The notes under the pieces were generated by a model, which worked only from the letters and a program-made list of their open reading frames with translations, did not search any database and was not told where the DNA came from. The position numbers and the translations under genes were made by a program. A stretch of 5,212 nt of DNA from Candidatus Methanomethylophilaceae archaeon (GTDB lineage: Archaea > Thermoplasmatota > Thermoplasmata > Methanomassiliicoccales > Methanomethylophilaceae): assembly GCA_017616575.1 (NCBI GenBank), contig JAFZXW010000069.1, positions 1 to 5,212 on the forward strand, written 5' to 3'. Shown here in pieces: positions 1 to 5,084 of this stretch. How positions within the stretch are numbered: the first letter of the stretch is position 1; each line of letters opens with the position of its first letter.

Positions 1-1407
1 CTCGGTCTGCTTCCTGCCGGAAATCGCGGGGACCTGGAGCGGGTCGTGCTTGATGCTGGAGCGTACGGTGTACTTCCTGAGCATGGAGAGGGCCTTGACC
101 GCCCTGTCGGGGGTGTCGAAGCAGGGGAACCCTCCGGCCCTGAGGATGTCGCTGGCGCGGCCGCACTTGTATCCGCCGGCGAAGCAGGCCACGGCGGGGA
201 CGGGGATCTCGTCCTTCATCTCCACCAGGATCTTGGCGACGGACTCTAGGTCGGCGGTGTCCAGCGGGGAGCCCATGATGACCAGCCCTCCGACCTGCGG
301 GTCCTTGTACAGCACCCTGATGACCTCCCTGAAGTACTCGGGCTTGGCGTCTCCGCGGACGTCGATGGGGTTGGTGAGGCCGGCGACGCTGGGAACCCTC
401 TCCTTGATCTCGCGGATGGTCTCGTCGGAGAACTTGACCGCATGGATGAAGGGAGCCTCGAAAGTGGCGTCGGCGGACATGACCCCCAGGCCTCCCGCGT
501 TGGTGATGATCCCTATGCCGTCCTTGTCCATGGAGGAGTAGCTGCTGAACACCTTCAGCGCGTCGAACATCTCGTCCAGGTCGAACGCCCTGTGGATGTT
601 CAGCTTGTTGAAGATGACGTTGTTCACGGCGTCGGACCCAGCGAGGGACCCGGTGTGGGACGAGGCAGCCGCGGACCCGGCCTGGGTCCTTCCGGACTTG
701 AAGATCACGATGGGCTTCTTGACGGGCATGTTCTCGATTGCCTTGACGAACTTCTCTCCGTTGGAGATGCCTTCGCAATACATCCCGATGACCTTGGTGT
801 TGGGGTCCTGGGAGACCTGTCCGATAAGGTCGGCCTCGTCGATGTCGGCCTTGTTGCCGAAGGTGATGAAGTTGGCGAACCCGATGTCGTTGCGGTAGGC
901 CCAGTCGATGATGGAGGACCCTACCGCCCCGGACTGGGAGAAGATGGTGATGTTCCCCGCCTTCGGGAGAAGATGGGCGAAGGTGGCGTTGACTCCGGCG
1001 CCAGGGTTCATGTTCCCGAAGCAGTTGGGGCCGAAGAACCTGATGCCGTACTTCTTCGCCTCGGCCTTGAGGGTCTTCTCGAGCTCGGCCCCTTCCGGGC
1101 TGTCCTCCTTGAACCCCGCAGTCAGGATGGTGGCGTACTTGATCCCGGCCTTGCCGAGGTTCGCCATCTCTCCAGGCACGAGCGCGGCCTTGACGGCGAT
1201 GACCGCCAGGTCCACGGGCTCCCCGATATCTGCGACGTTGGCGTACGCCTTGTATCCCTGTATGACACCGCCCTTGGGGTTCACAGGATACAGTTTGCCC
1301 TTGAATCCGGCGTTGATCATGTTCTTTACAAGCATTCCGCCTAGCTTCGTCTCGTCATTAGAAGCGCCTATGATCGCGACCGACGAGGGAGTCAGCAATG
1401 AGTTCAT
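1..1407 (-). CDS. NDP(ADP)-forming acetate/acyl-CoA ligase, CoA-binding (alpha) part; 3' end outside window
   Basis: This is the N-terminal 469 codons of an ADP-forming acyl-CoA synthetase. The family converts acyl-CoA + ADP + Pi to acid + CoA + ATP in the cytoplasm, conserving energy from acetate or amino-acid-derived acyl-CoAs in archaea. Seen in the translation: a Rossmann-type CoA-binding start (VAIIGAS, residues 10-16), the FGPNCFGNMNP signature (125-135), SQSGAVGSS (157-165) of the flavodoxin-like ligase domain, and SSHTGSLAG (249-257), in which His251 matches the phosphohistidine. A third ligase domain runs from about 300 to 445. Alpha subunits are usually about 460 residues; the frame is still open at residue 469, so this may be an alpha-beta fusion with a C-terminal ATP-grasp domain, or an alpha subunit with a short tail. 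The start is the first Met before the Rossmann motif. It has no Shine-Dalgarno, but a TATA-like box sits 27 nt upstream, suggesting a leaderless mRNA. Substrate (acetate, branched-chain or aryl acids) cannot be read from the sequence. Confidence 0.93.
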   Translation of the reverse strand, partial: MNSLLTPSSVAIIGASNDETKLGGMLVKNMINAGFKGKLYPVNPKGGVIQGYKAYANVADIGEPVDLAVIAVKAALVPGEMANLGKAGIKYATILTAGFKEDSPEGAELEKTLKAEAKKYGIRFFGPNCFGNMNPGAGVNATFAHLLPKAGNITIFSQSGAVGSSIIDWAYRNDIGFANFITFGNKADIDEADLIGQVSQDPNTKVIGMYCEGISNGEKFVKAIENMPVKKPIVIFKSGRTQAGSAAASSHTGSLAGSDAVNNVIFNKLNIHRAFDLDEMFDALKVFSSYSSMDKDGIGIITNAGGLGVMSADATFEAPFIHAVKFSDETIREIKERVPSVAGLTNPIDVRGDAKPEYFREVIRVLYKDPQVGGLVIMGSPLDTADLESVAKILVEMKDEIPVPAVACFAGGYKCGRASDILRAGGFPCFDTPDRAVKALSMLRKYTVRSSIKHDPLQVPAISGRKQTE

Positions 1408-1430
1408 GAGCGTCCGTATTTAGAATCGAA

Positions 1431-1437
1431 TGATAAA
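1431..1437 (-). promoter_or_regulatory. Candidate TATA box (box A) for the acyl-CoA ligase gene
   Basis: The minus strand reads AAAGGTTTATCA, a purine-rich BRE-like stretch followed by the TATA-like TTTATCA. Its centre is 27 nt from the A of the ATG at 1407, the usual box A to transcription-start distance in archaea. With no Shine-Dalgarno between them, transcription probably begins at or next to the ATG (leaderless). The spacing is seen directly; promoter function is inferred. Confidence 0.5.
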
Positions 1438-1486
1438 CCTTTGTGAACTTAGAACCGTTCAACATCGTTATTCGTAACTAAATCAA

Positions 1487-1502
1487 GTAAAAACGTAAAA
1501 AA
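1487..1502 (-). terminator. Candidate U-rich archaeal terminator (two T-runs, minus strand)
   Basis: On the minus strand this reads TTTTTTACGTTTTTAC, two T-runs forming an imperfect 8-nt tandem. Archaeal RNA polymerase terminates at such U-rich tracts without needing a hairpin. The position fits the end of any minus-strand RNA crossing the G+C-rich block at about 1566-1800, either a long 3' UTR of the gene ending at 1815 or a separate RNA, and lies just before the promoter of the acyl-CoA ligase gene. It could instead simply be A-tract DNA of a promoter region. Confidence 0.35.
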
Positions 1503-1699
1503 TCGAAACAGAATCCATAGAATCAGTAAAAGTTCGACAATAGACTTACTTTGAATCGTACATGATGCCATGCCGCCCGAATTCAACGTCGATTGGCGAA
1601 CCTGTTATAATCCGGGACCTCCCTGGCACCTTTGCCGGGCCGGCGAAGGGGCGTGAACCATGAGCGCCATGTGCACGGAACGGCGGACAGCGGCCCTGA

Positions 1700-1744
1700 C
1701 CCCTTTTTAAGGGGCTCCTGCGGGAGCTGGCGGCGCGTCGCCGC
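1700..1744. repeat. Three adjacent inverted repeats (hairpin cluster)
   Basis: Three perfect short stems follow one another almost without gap. They are CCCCTT-TTT-AAGGGG (1700-1714), GCTCC-TGCG-GGAGC (1714-1727, sharing one base with the first) and GCGGCG-CGT-CGCCGC (1730-1744, extendable by CT/AG with one bulged G). Stems can form on either strand. Such density is unusual outside structured RNA, terminators or protein-binding DNA. No function can be assigned. Confidence 0.5.
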
Positions 1745-1814
1745 AGCGATGACCGGAGGCCAACGCGGGGCCCGACACATACCCCCGGCGTAAGTCAGTG
1801 CCCGGAGGCCGGCG

Positions 1815-2549
1815 TCACCGTCGGACCGTGATGCGGCGTGTTAGCGCCCGGGGGACACCTCGACAGCTTATCCCGCGCTCCGCGAGCTCCTCCACCATGG
1901 CGTCCCGTCCGGGATACCTGCCCATGATCTCCTCGTAATCCGTCTCGCGGCTCCTCCTGCACGGCGCGAATCCCAGCGACACGTGGAGGGCCAGCGAGTA
2001 CAGGGCGTAGTCCAAGGCATCGTCCGACAGGCTTTCGGAATCGAGCTCCGGCGACACGCCGACCACCCTCATGAGAACGCTCGCGCGGCCCGCGCCCCGG
2101 TCCGGGTATCCGTAATCCCACCCGATGAAGAGCATCGGGTCGTCCTTCAGCATTCCCGACTCCACCAGCCTGCGGTAGGACCCCCTGAGGTCCTTGAACC
2201 TGCCCTCGGAGCCGGACACCATCCCCTCCCTCTTCGAAAGGTACACGGGCTGCTTGCTCCTGACGAAATCCTCCGCCGTCAGCCACCTGCAAACCGCCTC
2301 GCTGTACTCCGTCTCCGCGGAGCAGCAGATCTTGGCCAGCAGGGTCTCCGCCATCGACCTCATGACCTCCTCGGGTGCGTCGCGCATGAAGTCGCTGACG
2401 AAGAAGCGGGCCCAGGTCCCGTGCCTCATCCATTTCATCTTCAGCTCGTCGAAGTCGGCGTACTCCGCCTCGACGTCGTCGTATCCGTACTTCGCCCCGG
2501 CCTCGGCGAATATGCCCGATATGTCATAGTCCTGCTTTACGTCCTCCAT
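1815..2549 (-). CDS. Hypothetical 244-aa protein, possibly a degenerate SprT/M48-like metallopeptidase homologue
   Basis: Its function is not established. The N-terminal half (YDISGIF at 8-14, then DELKMKW and VSDFM at about 34-55) and the C-terminal half (VVGVSPELD at 162-170, LDYALYSLALH at 179-189, RYPG at 211-214) resemble, from memory, archaeal SprT/M48-like zinc-peptidase-type proteins. In those a VSxxLD segment is followed by Y-HELLH. Here the HExxH position reads SLALH (185-189), so the first metal His and the catalytic Glu are absent. The downstream His expected after the RR pair (about 198-202) is also missing, so it is unlikely to be an active zinc protease. There is no signal peptide or membrane segment; it should be cytoplasmic. 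The frame extends 80 codons upstream to 2789, but that part overlaps the divergent CMD gene antisense. The ATG at 2549 follows an AGGAAG ribosome-binding sequence and opens the conserved-looking part, so it is the chosen start. The C-terminal tail is Arg-rich. Confidence 0.72.
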   Translation of the reverse strand: MEDVKQDYDISGIFAEAGAKYGYDDVEAEYADFDELKMKWMRHGTWARFFVSDFMRDAPEEVMRSMAETLLAKICCSAETEYSEAVCRWLTAEDFVRSKQPVYLSKREGMVSGSEGRFKDLRGSYRRLVESGMLKDDPMLFIGWDYGYPDRGAGRASVLMRVVGVSPELDSESLSDDALDYALYSLALHVSLGFAPCRRSRETDYEEIMGRYPGRDAMVEELAERGISCRGVPRALTRRITVRR

Positions 2550-2663
2550 GTGGTCTTCCTGCGGCGAAGCCGCGATACGAAGACGACGCCGGGAGAGGAT
2601 AAGGGAGACAGGGTGCACGCACGCCACATCAACGGTTATGAACGTCGGAGAGGATGACGAGGC
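2550..2663. promoter_or_regulatory. Divergent intergenic region between the 244-aa gene and the CMD gene
   Basis: This 114-bp spacer must hold the promoters of both divergent genes, but neither TATA box is clear. The best plus-strand candidate is TTATGA near 2635-2640, about 27 nt before the CMD start. A small inverted repeat GCGGC-GAA-GCCGC (2561-2573) lies just upstream of the minus-strand ribosome-binding site and could form a 5-bp hairpin in that mRNA. The 9-mer GGAGAGGAT occurs twice (2592-2600 and 2647-2655); the second copy contains the Shine-Dalgarno of the CMD gene. Confidence 0.4.
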
Positions 2664-3089
2664 ATGCAGGAGAATCCCGAGGAAAGGGCGATCGCAGACA
2701 AGATATTGGAATCCATCAAACGCGAGTACGGCTTCGTCCCCGTGGTGAACCAGGTCATGAGCGGCAGGCCGGACATGTTCATCCCGCAATGCAACCTCAG
2801 CAAGGCGGTTTTCGAAGGGAGAGGGGACCTCGACTACAAGACCAGATGCCTATGCGCCATCTCGGCCGCAGCGGCGATAGGCGGAGAATATTGCATCAAC
2901 GTCCACATGCAGCATGCCGTGGACGCCGGCGCGACCAAGGACGAGGTGCTTGAGTCCATTTCAATAGGATGCATGATAGCGATGAATCGCGCCCAGTCCT
3001 ACGCCCTCAGAAGATACGCCGAGGTGTTCGGCCTAGACATTGATTCCGGATATCTAGGCAACAAGAAAAGCCGAGGAGCGAGGGCGTAA
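2664..3089 (+). CDS. Carboxymuconolactone decarboxylase (CMD) / AhpD-like family protein
   Basis: This 141-residue protein has the all-helical CMD/AhpD fold. The family includes true gamma-carboxymuconolactone decarboxylases and, more often, AhpD-type thiol reductases or peroxidases. Seen here: a helical N-terminus with the LSKAVF segment, the core GGEYCINVH (73-81), then AGATKDEVLESI (88-99), which matches the family's AGAxxEEIxE helix. Cys77 and His81 form the CxxxH half of the AhpD site. The partner Cys expected three residues before Cys77 is Gly74, so the usual CxxC disulfide cannot form. Other cysteines (43, 62, 64, 103) are present; Cys62 and Cys64 form a CxC. The start is supported by GGAGAGG at 2647-2653, ten bases upstream. 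The HesB-like gene follows after 38 bp but has its own TATA box, so co-transcription is only partial at best. The substrate is unknown; a thiol-redox role is more likely than aromatic degradation in a methanogen. Confidence 0.92.
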   Translation: MQENPEERAIADKILESIKREYGFVPVVNQVMSGRPDMFIPQCNLSKAVFEGRGDLDYKTRCLCAISAAAAIGGEYCINVHMQHAVDAGATKDEVLESISIGCMIAMNRAQSYALRRYAEVFGLDIDSGYLGNKKSRGARA

Positions 3090-3091
3090 CA

Positions 3092-3098
3092 TTAAATA
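3092..3098 (+). promoter_or_regulatory. TATA box for the HesB/IscA-like gene
   Basis: TTAAATA in the context ACATTAAATAATAC is a good archaeal box A in otherwise G+C-rich DNA, just after the CMD stop codon. Its centre is about 32-33 nt before the ATG at 3128, predicting a leader of only a few nucleotides. No clear Shine-Dalgarno precedes the ATG, consistent with a very short 5' UTR. This argues that the gene has its own promoter. Confidence 0.6.
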
Positions 3099-3127
3099 AT
3101 ACACGGCAGAATCGGCGGACGATAAAC

Positions 3128-3454
3128 ATGGTGCAGATTTCCGCGGAAGCAGAGAAGTTCATCAACGACCTCCTTGAGAAGAACAACAAGGTCGGGTACG
3201 GAATCAAGATCTACCTCTCCGGGTTCGCATGCTCCGGGCCCCAGTTCGGCATGTCCTTCCAGGAGAAGGCCAACGAGGGCGAGAACGTCGACAATACCGC
3301 CAACGGTTTCTCCATGTTCTACGACGACGAGACCAAGGAGGCCCTCGACAAGTGCGCCATCGAGTTCATCGACGACCCCAACTTCGGCACCGGCCTCACC
3401 ATCCGCGACCCCACTTACGACGGATGCGCCTCGTGCGGCGGCGGCTGCCACTGA
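3128..3454 (+). CDS. HesB/IscA-like (A-type) iron-sulfur cluster carrier family protein
   Basis: This 108-residue protein matches the HesB/IscA fold; family members bind or pass on Fe-S clusters or iron to apoproteins in the cytoplasm. Seen: an ISAEAEKFI-type N-terminal helix, strand YGIKIYLSGFACSGPQFGMSF (split as YGIKIYLSG and FACSGPQFGM, residues 24-42) with Cys35 in the family's first conserved cysteine position, and a C-terminal cysteine cluster. Canonical IscA ends in CGCGxSF; here the end is GCASCGGGCH, giving Cys100-x2-Cys103-x3-Cys107 followed by a terminal His. Cys76 is additional. The length is normal for the family (about 105-120). The variant C-terminus may mean a different metal or cluster geometry from bacterial IscA. 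Many methanogens have such divergent HesB-like proteins; the client proteins are unknown, although a two-cluster reductase is encoded just across the convergent spacer. Confidence 0.9.
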   Translation: MVQISAEAEKFINDLLEKNNKVGYGIKIYLSGFACSGPQFGMSFQEKANEGENVDNTANGFSMFYDDETKEALDKCAIEFIDDPNFGTGLTIRDPTYDGCASCGGGCH

Positions 3455-3457
3455 TCC

Positions 3458-3477
3458 AGAGGGCTCCGGCCCTCTTT
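3458..3477 (+). terminator. Hairpin terminator after the HesB-like gene
   Basis: Four bases after the stop codon, AGAGGGC-TCCG-GCCCTCT forms a perfect 7-bp stem closed by C(UCCG)G, a UNCG-class tetraloop, and is followed by a short T-run (TTT) and T-rich sequence. The orientation of the T-run fits plus-strand transcripts. It could also protect the mRNA 3' end. Confidence 0.6.
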
Positions 3478-3496
3478 CCAATTCCTTAAACATTAA

Positions 3497-3519
3497 CTCC
3501 GCCTGAAATCCCCGCGGAG
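3497..3519 (-). terminator. Candidate terminator hairpin after the fused reductase ORF
   Basis: Eleven bases after the minus-strand stop codon, CTCCGC and GCGGAG form a 6-bp stem with an 11-nt loop. The minus strand then reads TTAATGTTTAAGG, a moderately T-rich run. It is placed as expected for the end of the 499-codon ORF and faces the plus-strand terminator in the same 75-bp convergent spacer. The T-tract is weak, so the call is moderate. Confidence 0.4.
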
Positions 3520-3529
3520 ACGCTGTTTC

Positions 3530-5029
3530 TTATCGTCCTGAAGCGCTTTGGAGGGGGAGAGGTCCCCCTCGGCTTTCGAAGGTCTTGGCGACGTCCTTGA
3601 GAAGGTCGATTATCGGAAGCCCCTGGGGGCAGTTCATCTCGCAGTTCCCGCATTCGAGGCAGTCCGAGGCTAGACCATGGCCTTTGGAACGGTTCTTGTA
3701 GTACATCTTCGGGACGGACCATCCCTTCGGAGGATTGGCTTTCTCGGAATTGTACAGACTGAAATAATCGGGGATGAGGATGTCCTGCGGGCAGCCCTTC
3801 ACGCAGTACCTGCACCCGGTGCAGGCGACGGCGACCTTCCCGTTGATGATTTCAGTGGCCTTTCCGACGATTTCCAGCTCCTCCTCATCCAAGGGCTTGA
3901 AATCCGTAGCGAAAGAGAGGTTGTCCCTCATCTGCCCGACGGAGGACATCCCGGACAGGACCGTCTCTACCCCTTCCAGGCCCATGACGTACCTCAGCGC
4001 CCAAGACGCGGGGCTCATCCCGGGATCCTTGGACTCGAACATCTCCCTGGCCTCGTCGGGGACGTCCGCGAGCAGCCCTCCTTTTACCGGCTCCATGACG
4101 ATGACCGGCACCCCGTGGGCCTTCGCCACCTCCAGGTTCTTCCTGGAGGCGATAGGGCCGTCCATATCCAGATAATTTATCTGAAGCTGCACGAACTCCA
4201 CCTCGGGATGCTCGGTGAGGACCTTGTCCAGCAGCTCGGGGTAATCGTGGAACGAGAATCCTATCCTCCTGATCTTCCCCTCGGCCTTCTTCCTCTTCAG
4301 GAGGTCGAACGCCTTGCACTTCTCCATGTTTGAGTAGAACTCCCCGCAGACGTTGTGAACCAGATAATTGTCGAAGTACTCCACGCCGGTCTTCCTGAGC
4401 TGCTCCTCGAAGACCTCCTCCGCCTTCTCAGGGGTGTCGACCATCATTATCGGGAGCTTGGTGGCGAGCCTGTAACGGTCGCGGGGGTAGCGATCCACCA
4501 AGGCCTCCTTGATGGCAGTCTCGCTGACGTTGCGATGGTACATGTACGCCGTGTCGAAGTAGTCCAGCCCGGCGTCCAGGAACATGTCCACCATCTCCTT
4601 CAGCTGAGCGACGTCCACGCTCGACTGGTCGTCAGGGTCTTTCAAAGGCAGGCGCATCAATCCGAATCCGAGTTCGGCCATGTGTCCCTCATCCCCTTGG
4701 TGTGGAAGGCGCGATCGCTCCCATTCGATGCTCACAGGCTTCTTCAGACCCAGCCCGGCGGCGGCCTCGACGCATTTCACGACGCCGCATGGGACAGGGC
4801 AGGCGGTATGGCGTATGTTCTCGGACGCCCACTTGTAGATCACGGACTCGTTGAAAGGGGTCCCGACCTCCTCGAAGCTCACGATCCCTTCAATAACAGG
4901 GACCTTCGCGACCATAGGGCAGTCGCTCTCGATCCTCACGCTCACGGTCATCATGTCCTCAGAGGGCGTGGCGGTGATCCTGGTGGTCTTCCCGCAGACC
5001 CCCGCTTTGACTATGGCTGTCTCGCTCAT
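3530..5029 (-). CDS. DUF6951-like domain fused to aldo/keto reductase with two C-terminal [4Fe-4S] motifs
   Basis: One uninterrupted 499-codon ORF carries two modules. Residues 1-104 resemble the DUF6951 family, small cysteine-rich proteins of methanogens and anaerobes that normally stand alone at about 95-105 residues: GVCGKTT (Cys12), ESDCP (Cys37), HTACPVPCG (Cys77, Cys81) and a GL-KPVSIE end. Residues 117-499 are a ferredoxin-type aldo/keto reductase: GFGLMRLP start, tetrad candidates Asp159 and Tyr164 (DTAYMY), Lys191 (ATK) and His225 (LVH), TIM-barrel strands to about 375, then CxxCxxCxxxCP twice (Cys403/406/409/413 and Cys457/460/463/467). The reductase probably passes electrons between the clusters and an NAD(P)-type or other cofactor; its substrate is unknown. 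The reductase half alone (383 residues) is full length for the family. The 12-residue linker looks like translated spacer, and Met117 has its own ribosome-binding sequence, so this may be two genes joined by loss of a stop or by a frameshift. The start at 5029 has AAAGGAT and a strong TATA box upstream. Confidence 0.9.
   Translation of the reverse strand: MSETAIVKAGVCGKTTRITATPSEDMMTVSVRIESDCPMVAKVPVIEGIVSFEEVGTPFNESVIYKWASENIRHTACPVPCGVVKCVEAAAGLGLKKPVSIEWERSRLPHQGDEGHMAELGFGLMRLPLKDPDDQSSVDVAQLKEMVDMFLDAGLDYFDTAYMYHRNVSETAIKEALVDRYPRDRYRLATKLPIMMVDTPEKAEEVFEEQLRKTGVEYFDNYLVHNVCGEFYSNMEKCKAFDLLKRKKAEGKIRRIGFSFHDYPELLDKVLTEHPEVEFVQLQINYLDMDGPIASRKNLEVAKAHGVPVIVMEPVKGGLLADVPDEAREMFESKDPGMSPASWALRYVMGLEGVETVLSGMSSVGQMRDNLSFATDFKPLDEEELEIVGKATEIINGKVAVACTGCRYCVKGCPQDILIPDYFSLYNSEKANPPKGWSVPKMYYKNRSKGHGLASDCLECGNCEMNCPQGLPIIDLLKDVAKTFESRGGPLPLQSASGR
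4679..4691 (-). promoter_or_regulatory. Internal start (Met117) with ribosome-binding sequence for the reductase module
   Basis: The minus strand reads GGGGATGAGGGACACATG, ending in the codon for Met117 at 4681-4679. A GAGGG motif lies 4 bases before this ATG, and the protein that follows begins MAELGFGLMRLP, the usual start of stand-alone reductases of this type. In another frame, a TGA stop (4691-4689) sits 7 bases before the ATG. This is exactly the layout of two tightly spaced cistrons. The reductase may therefore also be made separately from this start. Confidence 0.55.
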
Positions 5030-5057
5030 CGTTATCCTTTCGGAATCCGCAGGAGCG

Positions 5058-5067
5058 TATTTAAAAA
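5058..5067 (-). promoter_or_regulatory. TATA box for the DUF6951-reductase ORF
   Basis: The minus strand reads TTTTTAAATA, a near-ideal archaeal box A, about 32 nt before the ATG at 5029. A Shine-Dalgarno-like AAAGGAT (5040-5034) lies between them. It falls in the spacer after the preceding minus-strand stop codon (5085), so the ORF starts its own transcript. Confidence 0.7.
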
Positions 5068-5084
5068 GGGCACCATGCGGCGGA

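Larger units (their letters stand above)
1408..1814. other. 407-bp region without a convincing gene: A-rich half plus G+C-rich hairpin half
   Basis: No frame here gives a believable protein; the one 65-codon minus-strand frame (1583-1780) is rich in Arg and Pro with no recognisable motif. Positions 1420-1565 are A/T-rich with A-tracts and AATC words at 1481, 1501 and 1521, spaced exactly 20 bp. Positions about 1566-1800 are as G+C-rich as coding DNA and contain hairpins: 1621-1639 (CCC/GGG and GGCA/TGCC arms with one bulge), 1700-1714 (CCCCTT/AAGGGG), 1714-1727 (GCTCC/GGAGC) and 1730-1744 (GCGGCG/CGCCGC). I looked for tRNA T-arms and for conserved cores of SRP RNA and RNase P RNA and found none. 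The block may be a structured non-coding RNA, a 3' UTR or a decayed gene. Confidence 0.6.

Noticed and set aside
442..1344. A 300-codon plus-strand open frame opposite the acyl-CoA ligase
   Set aside because: It is antisense to a clearly conserved gene; its Val/Gly/Asp-rich composition is what reverse reading of G+C-rich codons gives, and no motif is seen.
1583..1780. 65-codon minus-strand frame in the non-coding block
   Set aside because: It has no ribosome-binding site, an Arg/Pro-rich composition and no motif, and spans three hairpins; it is better explained as non-coding.
1566..1800. tRNA, SRP RNA or RNase P RNA in the G+C-rich block
   Set aside because: No T-arm consensus, GNAR/SRP core or RNase P conserved core was found on either strand, so only an unassigned structured-RNA candidate is kept.
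1983..2657. A 224-codon plus-strand frame opposite the 244-aa gene
   Set aside because: It is rich in Arg, His, Pro and Val with no recognisable domain; the minus-strand frame has balanced composition and family-like motifs.
2613..2657. A 14-codon GTG-started leader frame ending just before the CMD start
   Set aside because: There is a purine-rich stretch upstream, but a GTG start and such short length are easily due to chance; nothing shows translation.
2550..2789. 80-codon N-terminal extension of the 244-aa minus-strand protein
   Set aside because: It would overlap the start of the well-supported CMD gene on the other strand; the extension has no family resemblance and a ribosome-binding sequence precedes the ATG at 2549.
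3677..4333. A 218-codon plus-strand frame opposite the reductase module
   Set aside because: It is antisense to the complete reductase with its catalytic and cluster motifs; no independent domain is visible.
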